The notes under the pieces were generated by a model. That model was not told where the DNA came from, did no database searches, and saw only the letters and a program-made list of their open reading frames with translations. A DNA stretch of 64,000 bases, taken from the NCBI GenBank assembly GCA_947568835.1, contig OX387605.1:9242418-9306417 (forward strand). Direction: 5' to 3'. Positions within the stretch are counted from its first letter, which is position 1; each line of letters starts with the position of its first letter. This document shows positions 35,311-49,300 of this stretch, piece by piece. The DNA comes from Protonemura montana (taxonomy: Eukaryota > Arthropoda > Insecta > Plecoptera > Nemouridae). A program made the position numbers and the translations under genes.

Positions 35311-38300
35311 ATGGAGGAATCCAAAAAATTCGAGCTCACGCCAGAGGCTGTGGAAGGGGATCAAAATTTACGACACAGAAAACTCATGTCTTCAGCTAAA
35401 GAAAGTTTCGACAACGGTAATACCTCTTGATTTTCGTATTGTCATCGGCTAATAATTTATCTCCTTACTTACTTGGTTATTTTGTTAATACTATTTGGTT
35501 ATCTCTTAGCCTCTCGGATGTTGCGGCGAAAGATACCATATACAGGACATCTCATGACACCGCGTAGACTTTGGATGAACGCAATTCCAACTCAAGTAAG
35601 TTAATAGAATTACCTGGTTTCCAAGCTCCAACAGACCTATTTCATGCAAGTTATCTAATTTGTGGTTCTTTTTTAGGAATGTGATGTCGTCCTCATGTTT
35701 CCCACGGGAACTCAGGACAACACTCTGATGTGGCTGCTTTCTCGACTCCGAGACGGTACACCGGGACTTGTCGTTCATGTCAGGCATCACGTTTCGTCAG
35801 ATAGTTATGGTTTCTACCTTACAGCTCCATTTAATGTGTAAGTTTTTTTGAAGTTGAATTTGGAAAGGTTTTTATTGTTTTCTTAGTACCTACCTGCATT
35901 TAATATGTATATTTACTAGTTGTTTTATATTTGTTTTTTATTTATTTGTTGCTTGCAGCTCCCTGGCTTGGTTACGACATATTCATATTTTATAACTTTA
36001 CCTAGCGTTAACATTTTTCACTAGAATTTATTCTAATTACTAAGATTAACTGTCAAAATTCCTTTGGGGAGAGATATGAACTTCTTAAATCAAGAAATAA
36101 GATAGAAGTTTGTTGATATCAATGCTCAATGCTTTACCTTTTTTTTAAGATATTTGGACTTAACAAAGTGGAAATGACAACAGTGCAGAGTACTGCACAA
36201 TGTAAATTAAAATTGCATCAATTGATTAGTGCTCACATGGGTATCCGTGCCCTGCCACACTAAAAACTTATACTGGCTTCCAATTTTGTAATGTTTGGCT
36301 TTGATCAAGAACATGCCTATTGCTGACAATTTTATTTTTTAACCTATTCTAATCGAAAATTACAATGCCAAATTGTACAAAACGTAATCCTAGAGTAACC
36401 CTACCTTTTCCATCCATTATAATAATTATACTAGGATTTGTGATACTTAGTAAGATTATATACTTGCATGAGAAAGGAAATTCTAACTAATTCTAAAATT
36501 TATTCCAGTCTTTTGAAAGCATCAGAAGAACTGCACTTGCCTAAGGCTCTTAGTCCAGAATATGGAGGTGGCCTAAAAGAATTCGTCCAGCAAGAGGCAT
36601 CTTGTTTCAAGGGTATCAAAGACGAAGCATCGTTTTTCACAACCCAAGAACGTCAATGGCTCGTTTTGCATCTGCTCCAAACACTTCGAGCAGGACCCGC
36701 CGATGACATTGGGGGCTTAAAACTAATCGAAGGTCAAGCAATAGGTAATCAAATTTCTGCAAATAGTTTTAAGCTTGTCCAAAAATGCTGGCTTTAAAGA
36801 TGGACTTGTTATTACTCTTTACTGCCATCACTCTTGATGAAGTAACAGGCAAAAGTTACGAAACGTCAAGAAAATTAGTTGTTTTAAAATAGCATAAAAA
36901 AACAGTTTTTAATTTTTTTTTTTCGAAAACTAGTGCTAATGTTATATAGATGTAGTAGACATGAGTCCAAAAACTATTATTGTTTTTTTTTTCTAGAACA
37001 CGTTATATTCTAGAAGATTAGGAGTCGCAGTATTCTTAAAAACCTAGTCATTTGGATGATTTAATTTTGAGCATTAATTTCCCTTTGTTTCAGTCCCCAA
37101 GTGTGTGGCAGCAGGTGTTATCTCTCAGCTGTTTCCACTGCACGACCCACCAGCCTTGGAGTATTTGCAAAAATCATGGGTTCAAGCTTTCTTTCATAAA
37201 CAGCCCCTCGGTAAGTTGATACAACATATTTTCGATTAGTGCTGAGTATAAGTTGCCTTACAAATTTCAAACAAGTTAGTGTCTAATATTAACACGACTA
37301 TGAGCATGATTCTTGTTGCATCATGATGTCTCTCTTTAACCGATGTGTGAACCAACTAACTGTTTACCCAACATTTATATCTAATTTTTAAATTTAGTAA
37401 AAGTTTTTGGTAACCAAAAACTTTTATGATTATGTGAATGCATTTACAGAAAATCTTAACCTGCTCTTCCTACGTGAGTCCTACTCTACCAACACCTATT
37501 TCCAACTAGGGAAATAGTTTTGAGACTAGGAGCTTTTAAATTTATTGACTGTATAAGAATAACAGATGTGGTGCCTTATTTTATCATCTGATTCGTAGAT
37601 TTACCAACAGATAGATTTTCAGCTGTGGCATACCGTATGTAAGACTTACGATCAAAGCTAGCTTGGATTGAAATGAGGTACCTATCGAAATTATCATTGA
37701 AGTTCTCTTACTGTTCGGGAAGTAAATCTTATGGTGTATTCGACTGGCTCCCTTGATGCGCCCCGTACTGGTGGAAATCTGCGGGTTCGACTGGGCTTGT
37801 GACTCTGCCCCAGTGCAACTTTCCCGCATTCTACTGGCAGAGTTGCTCACTCCCAGTGCACTCTTCTTGCTCTGAGAAATTTTGACGTTGCGATTGGAAA
37901 ACAAAGTAATACACTGACAGCTAGTGATCATGCATTAGGCTGGGAGTGCACTTGCTCAGAGCTGGTGCAAAGAGCAAGTTTGGTGGGAGCTAGTGGAAGA
38001 GTAAGTTTGAAACCTGCCCTGGTTCGGGCCTACCCAAAACGCCATACATTTTTAAATCAAGGCTAGCGGTGCAAAAAAATTTATTCTGTAACCATGTTCA
38101 TGGTTTTTTTTTATTATTTTTTTAATAGGTATACATAAAATTTATAATTTCGTATATGTTGTTTTTTTATGTTTTAAATGAAGAAAATATCTACACAGCT
38201 ACAAAAAAACTAAAACCACTTCCTCTCAGAAAGCCTCCAGAATACCGTGCCTACATAGCGTATTCCAACTTGGAGCAAATGTTGGTTTTTTAAAACATTA

Positions 38301-41300
38301 AATTGGATGTCTCTACTATTCTTCTTGTAGATTCAGTGTGTGGTTACTTTGGTGTGAAGATTGCAATGTATTTTGCCTGGTTGGGCCACTACACTACAGC
38401 TTTGATAATACCAGCTGTAGTCGGTTTTATTTTCTGGGTAAGACATCTTTACACCCAATCTTCTCTGCACGACGTCTCTTAGTCGCATTTCTCAATCTCT
38501 TTGCTCCCTACCTAGAGGGTCTTGAAACTTCCTTCGTTCATTATTTAGGAATGCATGAACTGGTTGTAGATAGTTACTGTTGGTTACTAACAACAACATT
38601 GTTTGTCAGTGTTGTCAGTGTATTTGTCGGAAATGGTCTTAACTTAATGGTGAATGCAATTTTGTTTTTCTCCAAAATATCCATAGTTATGTAAATATAC
38701 TAAAGGAAATAAAAGGTAAATTTTCAATTGTACATCCCACACAATTTTTAGCTCTGGTTTGCTGACAGACCAATTTTTCAAGGCTGTTGCAAAGTTTATG
38801 TCTTTTACTGCAAGGAATGAGCCGCTGAATTGGTTTCACGCCACTCTCGCTTATTGCTTTGCATCCCAGGATTTAAACTACACTCAATCTACGCTTTGTA
38901 AAGTAAGCGTAATATGTACATTGCACTTTTGCAATCTTCCATTAGGTTGCAAGTCTATTTTTCTTGCCATTTCACGGTAGTTTTGGAAATTGTTTTATTT
39001 GTAGATTGGCTATCAAGCTTCTAAAAATCACATTATTTTAGGCACATGCCACATAATAAAATAATTTAAGACAAATCAGAGTAATACCTACATGGACACT
39101 TGAAATTTTAAGAGCATGCAAAGAAAAATATATTTGAGTTCTCCTCTGAGATTCATGATCCAATCATATTTTGAAATTTCTACAATTCTTGTGAGAGCAG
39201 TATGTTGGGTCCCGGCTCTCGAAACCCTTCCCTTCTCATTGTAGTGAAAACCTATCTGCAAATCAAGTAGCAAGTGTCCTTGGTAGGTAACTTTGTAAAA
39301 TGTCAGTTTTCAGCTTGGGTGCAGGGAAAGAGAGATTAAATTTTATCATCTTAAGTTGAAAATGTTCCGTACATAACGTGTCGTTGTTATGTGGATAAAT
39401 AACTAGTAGGTAAATCTAATCTTCTGACATTGCCTTAAAATAACAGTTCTTGTTTCTCTCGTTCCCAGCCCACGGCTTTTGGGCAATAGATCGCAAAAAC
39501 TGCAGCATGTCTGAAAGTGAGAGATTGAATTTCTGTGCTGACAATTGAAATTAAATCTTAGATCGGATTCTGCGGAGGTAGCCAGGCGACTGAAGACGTC
39601 GGCTATGTCATCTTCTCGTTCTTCAATGTGCTCTGGGCCAGCGTTTACATGGAAGCATGGAAACGGTACAGTGCCGAATTGGCCTATCGTTGGGGCACAC
39701 TGGACCAACGAGATGAGCTCTTAGTGGAGCCACGTCCGCTTTTCACGGTAAGGGACTGGAAAAATTGACTATTTTATTAAGTTTGACCTAGTAAAGAAAT
39801 GATGATCTTGCATTTCATGTAAATTGTTCGAGTTGATATATTGGTACAGTAAAAATATTGGATTACATTTAGACATTTTTTTCATCCTAGGGGACCCTGG
39901 AAGTGAGTCCTGTAACTGGTCGGCTGGAAACAACCTATCCACTGTGGAAACGGAATGTGTTCCGCTACTTTGTCAGCATCCCGATCATCTTTCTGTGTCT
40001 TGCCGTTGTCTTTCTAAACATGATCTGCTTCCTCAAAATACAGGTAATGTAACGTAACTCTGAGTAACGTAACTCTAGGCTCTACTATTGAGTTTCTGTT
40101 TAGCTTAAAGATTATCATTTGTTGGTTCACAATTAGGCAGACCAATAAATTAGACCTATGCCAGTCTTTTTAGTTTCTACTGCTATAAAATTTTTCCAGA
40201 AGATTTATTGCGATTTTTGTTCCTTGGCTGTGTGCTTCTTGAAACTTTGATTCTCTATCACGCACCTTTCCATCTCCCTTGTTATGTGCCACTGAATGTT
40301 CTATATCATTAAACTTGTTTCTTTTTTACAGGAATGGTGGGATGAAAAGATTCTTGAAAAAGAGTACTGGCTTTTCTTGAGCTACATACCCAAGATACTT
40401 CTGGCCATCGTTATCACTCTAATGGACGAGGCATATTACAAAGTTGCCTGTTGGTTAAACGATCAAGGTAAAATTTTACGTTTTTCTACTAGTTCTACTT
40501 TGCAAACGTTTTACTCGATTTTACCTCACGTTACGCCCTACCGCAAAAAAAATGAATGTATTACTCCGTTTTAATTGCCGTTGTCCAAATAATACCTACT
40601 AATCATCTGGTTGTCAGCCGATGTAAATTTTGTAGTCCGCATGATGTTAGCGTAGCTCAATCTCACGGAATTTCCTAGTCTCTTTTTTGCTCAAATGAAG
40701 ACTGACTTTGTAGGTGATAGAACTCACATAATCTTGCAACTCAAGTAACTCCATATCAATTACATTTTGCTAAATAATTTGAATTAAAATAATGAGCTAT
40801 CCGCCTATTGTTCAGACGTTGATAAAATCTAGCAACAAAACCACTTAAATGTCTCTGTGTCCCTTTCACTTTAATTTTTGGCGATAAATTATTTTCTCCT
40901 TTGCTTACTGCTTACGCTCATGTAATCAACAAACTTACCCCTTCATTCTCAAATATGTTGCAAATTTACCTTCAATATCTACCATCAAAAACATTTCCAA
41001 TATGAATAATGTCGCTTGCTGATTTTAAAGCAACACTTAATGCTTTGATGTGGAATCACTCGTCAGTAGGCAACTAATATTTTAACTTGTAAAAACCTAA
41101 TCTTTGCACTACATAATTTAATACTTATATCAAAGGGTTCTTTCTTCTTTTCAAACCAGAAAACTACAGGCTTGAGACCAAGTATGAAAACCATCTAATC
41201 GTCAAAGTAGCATTGGTTTGTATCCAAAATGAGCTTGCTTGCTAACTATTACTACTCTGTTTCACTAAATATTGTTTGTTATTGAGCACTAGATGTTGCA

Positions 41301-44300
41301 TAATAAGCCTGTACCCTTTCTTTTTCTGTAAAGACTTTTTTTTTCAGTGCATGGTTTTAGTGCAGTTTGTCCTTTTTACATTTGGTCGTAACTTTGGGAG
41401 TAGATAGGTAGAAGAAGTCTAATGTGGTGCTGCAGCCATTACATGTTGATGCTGTATTCCATGGTGTTGTCAGAGGTATTTTATCATATTAATAAACCTC
41501 TTGTGCCTCATTGATGTGTTAAAATTTGTGTGCCTTTAAAACAATATATACAAATTTGTTGTGTACCTATGTCTTGTTTTTAAGGTACTAAATGCTTTTA
41601 GGTAGATAATTGTCAGATAAAGGAGATGTTAAGTACCTTCTCTTAGGGCTGGTTTTTCAGTGGTCTAGTCCATTAATTTGTTATTTGCTTGGCAACAGCC
41701 AATCAGAAAAGGTTTTTTGTTTGTTAAACGTCTGTTAATTACGTAATGGCCCACTAAAAAAAAAATGCCCTTAGTTACTACTAATGTCCGATATAGACTT
41801 GTGGTTGGTTGATGTGATATGTAATTGATTGCCAATAGGAGCATACATTTAAATCAGTTTTTATATCAACGAGTACTAATTGAATGTGTACAGTTTTATT
41901 CAATGTTTCGCTTTGTTAACGTTGAAACTCTTTTGATCATTTTACAAGAGATAATTTTGTATGTTTTATTTTGTATGCAAGACTTCATTAATATTTTAGG
42001 CTTTTTTCTTGTAGTTAGCTATGTGAATTTTGAGTTTTGCCGCATGTTTTACAAATCGGCGCTGTTATGTTCGTTGTCACTCGTTACGGGTTATACGGGT
42101 ATATTGCCACGATGAAAGAACGGCAACATTTAAAATATTTTCAGCTGTCAGAATCTCGTACTAAATCTGTTTTAATTACAGTTCCAGTTCGTGAATTCGT
42201 TTCTCTCGCTATTCTACATAGCATTTTATCTACAAGATCAAGAAAAACTAAAAGAGGTAAAACAGTTTAATTTTACTTTTAAAATTTAACCTGTATGGCT
42301 AGCATATGGTCTAACCTTCAAATTCATGGTTAACGCACAAGATGCCAAATTACTGGGCAATCGAAGAGGTTTATGTTATTCTGAAGTAGAATGATAGTGA
42401 TAAATAATGATTGTTGTAAAGAACATCTAGCATTGCATTAAATGTCATACAAACCTCCCATTTGTGTGAATGAGATGTCACATATTCCTTGTCGTTCCCG
42501 CAGCAACTGGCAGTGCTTCTAATTGCCCGGCAAGTGATTGGCAACCTCAAGGAGTCAGCCCTGCCATACTTGCTCGAGCAGTTGCGGCTGGCTAAGATGA
42601 GCTTCGACATGTTTGGCGCTCTAAGTCCGTCAGAGGCCAAGAAATCACTGCCAGGAGAGGAACCGACCGCTGCAGATGATAAGAAGCCAAGCGTAGACCG
42701 GAATATCAGCCAAGCCGAGCTGGAGAGCTCATTGTTTAAAGTGAGAATACAGGTTTTCATGAACTAAATAGTATGGCTAGTCCCAGAATTAGCAAGGTAA
42801 CAGTAATTACGTACCGATAAACCCGAGGGATACCTAACTCTGAGCGCCCTTCTCCACAGTACGACGGCACATTCGAAGACCACCTTGAAATCTTCATCCA
42901 GCTCGGCTATGTCGTTCTCTTCTCGTCGGCTTTCCCGATGGCGGCCGCGTGTGCGATGATCAACAATCTGATTGAGATCCGCAGCGATGCGTTCAAGCTG
43001 AGCTTTATCTTTCGCCGGCCGTTCGGTCAGCGCGTGTCCAGCATCGGAACCTGGCAGAACGCAATGGAAGTGATGGGACTGGCTGCCGTGCTTGTCAACT
43101 GCGCTCTCATTGGCCTATCAGGCCAGGTGCACCGCATGTTCCCTGAGATGTCCACCACGCAAACCATTCTTCTCATTGTCGCTCTCGAAGTAAGGATTCC
43201 GTTGTAAAGGACTTGATTTGTTTCTGAGGGGGCGTTGATCGAAACTCCAATTTTAAGGGTTTTTTTTTACAAGAAAGTTGCTGAAAGTTGTTGAATGCAA
43301 ACATGCAATAATAAAATATATATAACTAACACTGGATTAAATACTTGATGACATCATGGATGTTTTTTAAGGCGGTAAGTGCGCTGTTTAATATTAATCG
43401 TTGGTTATATGGCACAATTATTTTAAGAAAAATAACATTTAATTGTGAGTATAATTTTCTTCCTCGAGATAATGATGCTCAGTGTGCAACAGTTTGACAA
43501 ATGGTTACACCTGTCTAGTTATGGTTTCACACTCATTAGAGAAATGTATTATTTGAGTTCATTAATGTTTTGCTATGCTCACCTTTCATCTGCGACAGGC
43601 TTACGATATACCACAAGTTATGCAGCAGTTATGCACAACCCTAATGTCCATGTTGCAGCACATCATGCTGACGCTGCGGTTCATCATCTCGTGCGCAATA
43701 CCAAATCTGCCAGAGTGGGTCGCTACGGAGATGGCCAAGATCGAATTTGCCCGGCGAGAGGCATGCCGCCGGCCATCGGCAACTGGCACACAACCGACGT
43801 CTGACTTTTCTACATCCTCGGGCTCAGGACTCACCATCGGCAGGTGCGTACTCTGACTCTCAACCAGACCATACTAGAGGCTAGCCTTGGCAACACATTC
43901 AACCCCTATTCCATGATTCACAACTTAGATTTTGAACTAGTTATGAAAAAAATACAATCTTGGTAAAGGAATTATTTCATAGCAGAAGTATAAATTAGAA
44001 AGTAAAATGATTCTGACCTAGTAACTATCTCTTTGTGGCATTCTGTTCGGTTCAAATTATCCCATGTGAACATGGTCCGACCTCAGGAAAATGAGTATTT
44101 CGTTCTGTCCCTTATGTTTTGGTCATTATCCTAGCCACTCTTGGTCAGTTGTCCATGCTGGGTTTGTGTATGAATCTAGTGCAAAAATTAATTTTCAGAT
44201 TTGTGGTTTCTCCCACCAGCGAGGTATCAGAACCAGTTTTTGAGACTAAAGTGGAAGACGTCGCCGGCAGCAGTTCTTCTTTATCTGAGACACGCACGCC

Positions 44301-45090
44301 ATCTCCTCCGAAGGAGGTTTCTAGGCCAGCCAGCGAAGAGACTCTCTTGGCAACAGAAGAAAATTCAGTCCAACCCTCCTCCACACTCCCCTCTCCCAAC
44401 CTGCCATCTCCCGGGCTGCCTTCACCCGGACTGCCCTCGCCCGGACTTCCTCGTCCGCTCTCTAAACGCACCCGGGACTTCCTGGGGCCAGAGGGTGTAG
44501 AGAGTTACCACCTGACTATTGGGCCGCACGGGGTGGACTGGGTCAAGCGGCTGGAAGCTACCCGCAAGACCAGTGAGCCGCAGATTGGCAGTGGCTCAGG
44601 CGACGACCTGGCGTTGCACCGCAGCACTGACTGCATCGTGCCCAAGGAGCTGTCAGCGTCGTCGGATTCGGACTTGCTGCGCTCAGCCCCGCCCTGGGCC
44701 GCCGCTGCGCGCCAGAAGTTCCGCTTCTCGCCCGAGAAGGAGCCATCTCCATCCGACAGCTCACGCACACTCTCCAGTCAGGAGGAGGAGGCCAAGTCTG
44801 AGGAATGGGCCACAAAGAAGACTCGCGTTAAGCAGAGCTTAGTGAAGCGGGCACGATCTGTCGCAATTTTCTCATTGAAACTTAAAGAACGGCGAGCAAG
44901 GGAAGCTGCCAAAGAAGCAGAGAAGAAAGTCGAAGCCGAAAAAAAGGCAGAGGCAAAGACGAAAGAGAAGAAATGGGGAACGACTCCGCAGAATGTTGGC
45001 GGAGAACTGTCTTGTATACCAATCGAGAAGCTCATTTCCGTTGATGATGTTGCGATGGATTTACAACGTAGGAAGAATAACCATCACTGA
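35311..45090 (+). CDS. ANO8: anoctamin-8-like membrane protein (TMEM16 family), complete 15-exon gene
   Basis: Exons: 35311-35416, 35510-35595, 35677-35837, 36509-36744, 37094-37210, 38331-38437, 39562-39747, 39891-40043, 40332-40467, 41160-41215, 42182-42256, 42504-42740, 42860-43189, 43659-43843 and 44199-45090. All are GT-AG and in frame, giving 1020 residues. The protein follows vertebrate ANO8 block by block: ECDVVLMFP, WLLSRLRDG, FFTTQERQW, YFGVKIAMYFAWLGHYT, ELAYRWGTLD, ENYRLETKYE-HL, FQFVNSFLSLFYI, FIQLGYVVLFSSAFP, NNLIEIRSDAFKL and RPFGQRVSSIG. E591 and D595 in NNLIEIRSD match calcium-site acids of the TMEM16 fold. The cytoplasmic loop before QAELESSLFKYD is much shorter than in vertebrates. 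The C-terminal tail has an LPSPG repeat and a charged Lys/Glu coiled stretch. ANO8 proteins tether endoplasmic reticulum to plasma membrane; scramblase or channel activity here is unproven. Confidence 0.95.
36805..36990 (-). repeat. foldback-family repeat, copy 2 (ANO8-like intron 4)
   Basis: In reverse orientation it matches copy 1: gttacgaaacgtcaagaaaa, ttagttgtttt, aaaactagtgctaa and gtagacatgagtccaaaaac. The last block matches the left-end extension of copy 1, which shows that the extension belongs to the element. Confidence 0.6.
37740..38040. repeat. GC-richer repeat with inverted cactcccagtgcac / gggagtgcac segments
   Basis: Within ANO8-like intron 5, ttgctcactcccagtgcac and ctgggagtgcacttgctc are approximate inverted copies about 90 bases apart. 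The whole patch is richer in GC than the flanking intron. It is probably a small non-autonomous element, but the ends and target duplication are unclear. Confidence 0.4.
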
Positions 45091-46305
45091 TCAGCACGCT
45101 GCTCTTTCGTACTGTGGTAGTCCTTCGCTAGGCTTACACTCACATTTCTTAGCAATACTTATCTATCTTCTCTAGTAAATGTATATTGATACATTAGCAT
45201 TAGTCATATCTTATAGTACATGGAACTTATAACTAGTGCCCTCTGTATAAAAAAATATATCCACTTTTTTATCATATTCATTTGGATAGTCATTCATCTT
45301 CATTAAATATCTGCTGGCATTCATTTCAGTCTTGTAACTGCACGAACGCTGTAGGGTTGTATCGAATTGTAAACGGACTAGTAAGCGTAGGTGATTCGTA
45401 GATGTGAGAGATTGAATATACCTCCTGTTAGAGCAGTTTTAACAAGTTTAGATGCCTTTCTTTCATAGGTTGCCTAGAAGCTGTAGTGTTTAGATTCGCT
45501 ATCAGTCATAATAGCGAACGATATCAGGTTGTAATACAGTCTAGAAATTATTTTCTATAGATAAGTTGTTACAGTTGCATTTAGATTACTGTCGTCCATA
45601 TTATTGTATGTGTTGGAGAAATACTATTGATTCAAGCATTTCTGCTGGTCCAATGCCAAGTGAATATAATAGTGGGCACAAAAATATGTCGGTACTGAAT
45701 TATTTTTTGTTGCGGCTGGTTGTTTGTCTGATGGCAGTCTGTGTGCTGGTTGTTGTTAAAAATTAGATTGTTTAAATCACTGCTGAAGAGTTAAGTAATT
45801 CAGTTCAAGATAGTGTGTTTGTTGATCGCATTCTATTTTTTGCCAAGTGCCTAATGCAATGTTTTAGTTATGTTACAAAATATAAATTGAAAGGATTAAA
45901 TAAATGTTGTATAACAAATCGCAACGTTTTTTATTACTTAAAATCGCTGTCAAACTGACATATAAATAATTAAGCTTATTTTCTTGGATCTCCTTTTGAT
46001 TCTCATAATTGCCAGCATGGTGCATCAGCATAGCAGGTGTATAGTGCCAGTATACTATATAAAAATGTTTGCTGATTTATTTTGTTGAAATAGTGTATTG
46101 GTGTCAATGCTGTATTCATGTATAAAGTGAAAATCTTCGAGTGTTTCGTCATAGTTATGATCAAAGCTACATTATGCAAAGAAATTGTTCAAATTTTACT
46201 GCAGGGCAGAACGGAATTTTTTTAGTAAAATATGCTATTTCTGCAATATTCATGTCAGTTGCCACTTGAACGTGGTCGCGTCAGCGTATAAGATCTTCGG
46301 TCAGT
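45091..46305. other. ANO8-like 3' UTR and intergenic space
   Basis: No second gene was seen between the ANO8-like stop and the TRIP4 start. Most of it up to about 45.9 kb is probably 3' UTR. A short frame at 45566-45766 has no features. Confidence 0.5.
45899..45904 (+). terminator. polyadenylation signal AATAAA, ANO8-like gene
   Basis: A canonical AATAAA lies about 0.8 kb after the stop, in a run of AT-rich UTR-like sequence. It is the clearest candidate before the next gene. Confidence 0.45.
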
Positions 46306-49300
46306 ATGGGTGGGGATATGGCTTCTTGGATAAATGAAGAATTGTCGCGTTTGCTCGATTTTCCAGTCCCTGAAGATATGACAAAGTAATTATATTCTAC
46401 TTTGGTAGAAAATTTCGTAAAATTGTATTATTTTCTTTAATTTTGCTTTTGATATAAAAGTGTTGCACAATCTGTCACAATCTGAGTTTTCATGTTAAGC
46501 TGGGTTCACATATATATAACATGTATGTTCTTGGATTTTATTTGATTGAGATCGAAGTATTATTTTACTATTTACTGCTATGTGTGATATTATCATTTCT
46601 GCATGTTAAAATGTAAATTCATGGACAAATGATTTTTCGATCTGTAAATTAATGTGCGGCAAAGTGAGGTTAGACAACAAAAAAATAAGCAACGAAATGC
46701 AGCTGTAACCAGCATTGAACTACAATAATAATAGAGTTCCTTATTCTGTTCTTCCCTGTTCCCTATTTTTATTCTATGGTTCAACATTCCAGTTAGCTTC
46801 TAATGAAACCACTCATTTGTTCTTAGATACATCATATCAATTGAAAACGTAAGGGATTTAGAAGAATATTTAAAGTCCCTGTTAGACTTTTCCAATAAAC
46901 AACACCAACAATTCTTGAAGGAACTTCTCCAGAAACGGCAAGCTGGCTACGCAAAGAAATCAGTTGAGGAAAATCTGTTTGTTTTGGGTAAATCAAACGA
47001 AAAGAAGAATCCTAAGAACAGAGCTCAAGCTGCAGAGGTTGAAGAAATTATTTTGCCAAAGGTGATAAATGCAAACTTTGTCATTTTTGTACTTTAGCTA
47101 GTAAAATGTACAGGAAAGAAATGGTATGTATGTCTATTTTATCGATCTTCTTTCACAATCTCTTAAAACTGTTTTCTCAATTTTCTAGGAAGTTGCAAAA
47201 GACCCAAAGAAAAAAACACATTATGTCAATCTCTACTCCCCTGAAGGCATGACTAGGGATGTTGTCATTCTGAAGGGACGTCATCGCTGTGATTGTCAGG
47301 CCAGCAAGCACAGGCTTGTCAATAACTGTATGTCTTGTGGGCGAATTGTGTGCGAACAAGAAGGCTCTGGTCCTTGTCTTTATTGTAATACTCTGGTAAT
47401 TTCACAGTATTTTAATTTTTTAAATGTTCTACATGTATATTCCCTACAGCCCAACAATAAATTAAAACATACTTACAGTCCCTATTAATTAACTTCATTT
47501 TCGTCATTTTGTGTCCTGGGACATGTGATAAAAGATCACTATTTGCTCACATTCACGTCTTTTTTAACCCTCGATTCTAGCGAGGCTTTGAAATAACGCC
47601 AACAATTGTTTTCACCTCGCTACTCAGGTGTGCTCACCCGTAGAACAAGAAATGTTGAATAAAGGAACAAAGAATTCTAATAAGCTCTACCAAAAGCTGT
47701 TAGATCAAAATCGGCCCCAAGGGTGGGAGGCTGCTATACAACAGCGAAATCGCTTACTGGAATATGATAAGACAAGGTACGCAGTATATGTCCCTTGAAA
47801 CGGATCCATATTTTTGGTTTCGTCAATTTTGTAAGCTTTTTTTAGATTTAAACTAGTCTAATGTGCAATTTTTTTGCAGTCAAATTCGCACAAAGGTGAT
47901 TGATGACGAAAGTGACTATTATGCAAGCAACTCGGTTTGGCTCTCAAAAGAGGAACGTGATAAGCTAAAACTTCGTGAAGATGAAGTTCGCAACAAACGC
48001 CACATGTCACGTCTGAACAAGAAGATAACATTCGATTTTGCTGGTCGGAAATTAGTAGAAGATGCTGATGACATGAATGAACTTTATCCAAAAGATGACG
48101 ATATTCTCAGAGAAATAAGTCAGAGTCTGAATCGAGGTTCAGGACTGGGGCTAAACGAAAGCAGCATTCATCCAGGGCTCATGTGTGCTCAACCAATTGT
48201 AAGCAAACATGTTTATTATAAAGTACAGTTTACAGTAGTGTTTTAGAGTATACTAATATTTAAGGTGTAGGATAAATATGTTCTGATAAATATGTTTATT
48301 TTAGTATCAACCTACCATGAGAGGAGATGATCTTGCAATGAAGCCCAACATGCAAAAGCATGTTGAGAAAATGGCTACTAGTAGAGTCCAGGATCGGCAA
48401 TTCCTTGAAATGTGCGACGATGGTTATTGTCTCAGCATGCACCAGCCATGGGCGTCTCTTCTTGTCGCTGGAATAAAAACGTAAGACGCTTACCTAATCC
48501 ATCAGAAAAACTGTCATTTTCTAGTTGCATGCTATATAAAATAAAAATTGAAATACATTAAGCTGTGATAAAATAGTTAATACATCTCAATAAACAGTTC
48601 AGCATGCACACACATACACCCTGGGCCATTATTCTAAAGTATTTGTCAATTTGCTAAATATAACTGGCCAAGTGGACTAGAATGATTTTGGAATGCCATA
48701 AATGCAATACTTTATTTTAGACACGAGGGTCGCACTTGGTACTCTGCTCATCGAGGACGTCTCTGGATTGCTGCAACTGCAAAAGCTCCCGACCAGAAAC
48801 AGATTATTGAAATGGAAAATTTCTACAAAAATGTTGCTGGTAAGATAAAATATTAATCATCTATTTCTGCCTTCGGGTCAACTTCAGTGCTGCTCCTTCA
48901 TTTGCATGTATTCATATGTGCAATATTGTGTTTCTTTTAGGTGAGGAAGTGGAGTTTCCGACTCTCTACCCTGTCGGATGTCTGCTTGGCTGTGTAAACG
49001 TTTCTGACGTTCTGGCCCAAGAAGAGTACAATATGAAGTACCCAAGCGGTGAAAGCGACAGCCCATTTGTGTTTATTTGTGATGATCCGCAAGAGTTACC
49101 GATTCACTTCCCAATGAAAGGACAGTTCAAAATATGTAAGCACTGCAAACTGAAGTACTTTTATTTAAGTGTCTAATACCTATTTTTCAAAACTCAAAAC
49201 TCAAAAAATCTATCGATGAATGCGTTGTAGTTATGAATTTTGAGAGTACAGAAAAAAATCTTGAGCCCCTGGCAAAAATACAAAAGACAGGGAATATCAA

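Noticed and set aside
41380..42181. Possible separate small gene in ANO8-like intron 10 (frames at 41825-42115 and 42037-42270)
   Set aside because: No domain or splice logic was found; the second frame simply overlaps exon 11 in another frame.
43445..43658. Open frames at 43445-43804 and 43575-43856 that extend upstream of ANO8-like exon 14
   Set aside because: Homology starts exactly after the acceptor at 43658, and the upstream part reads through intron sequence.
44145..44815. Several overlapping frames on both strands in the ANO8-like last exon
   Set aside because: They are by-products of the GC-rich coding sequence of the tail; the 44199-45090 frame joins correctly to the upstream exons.
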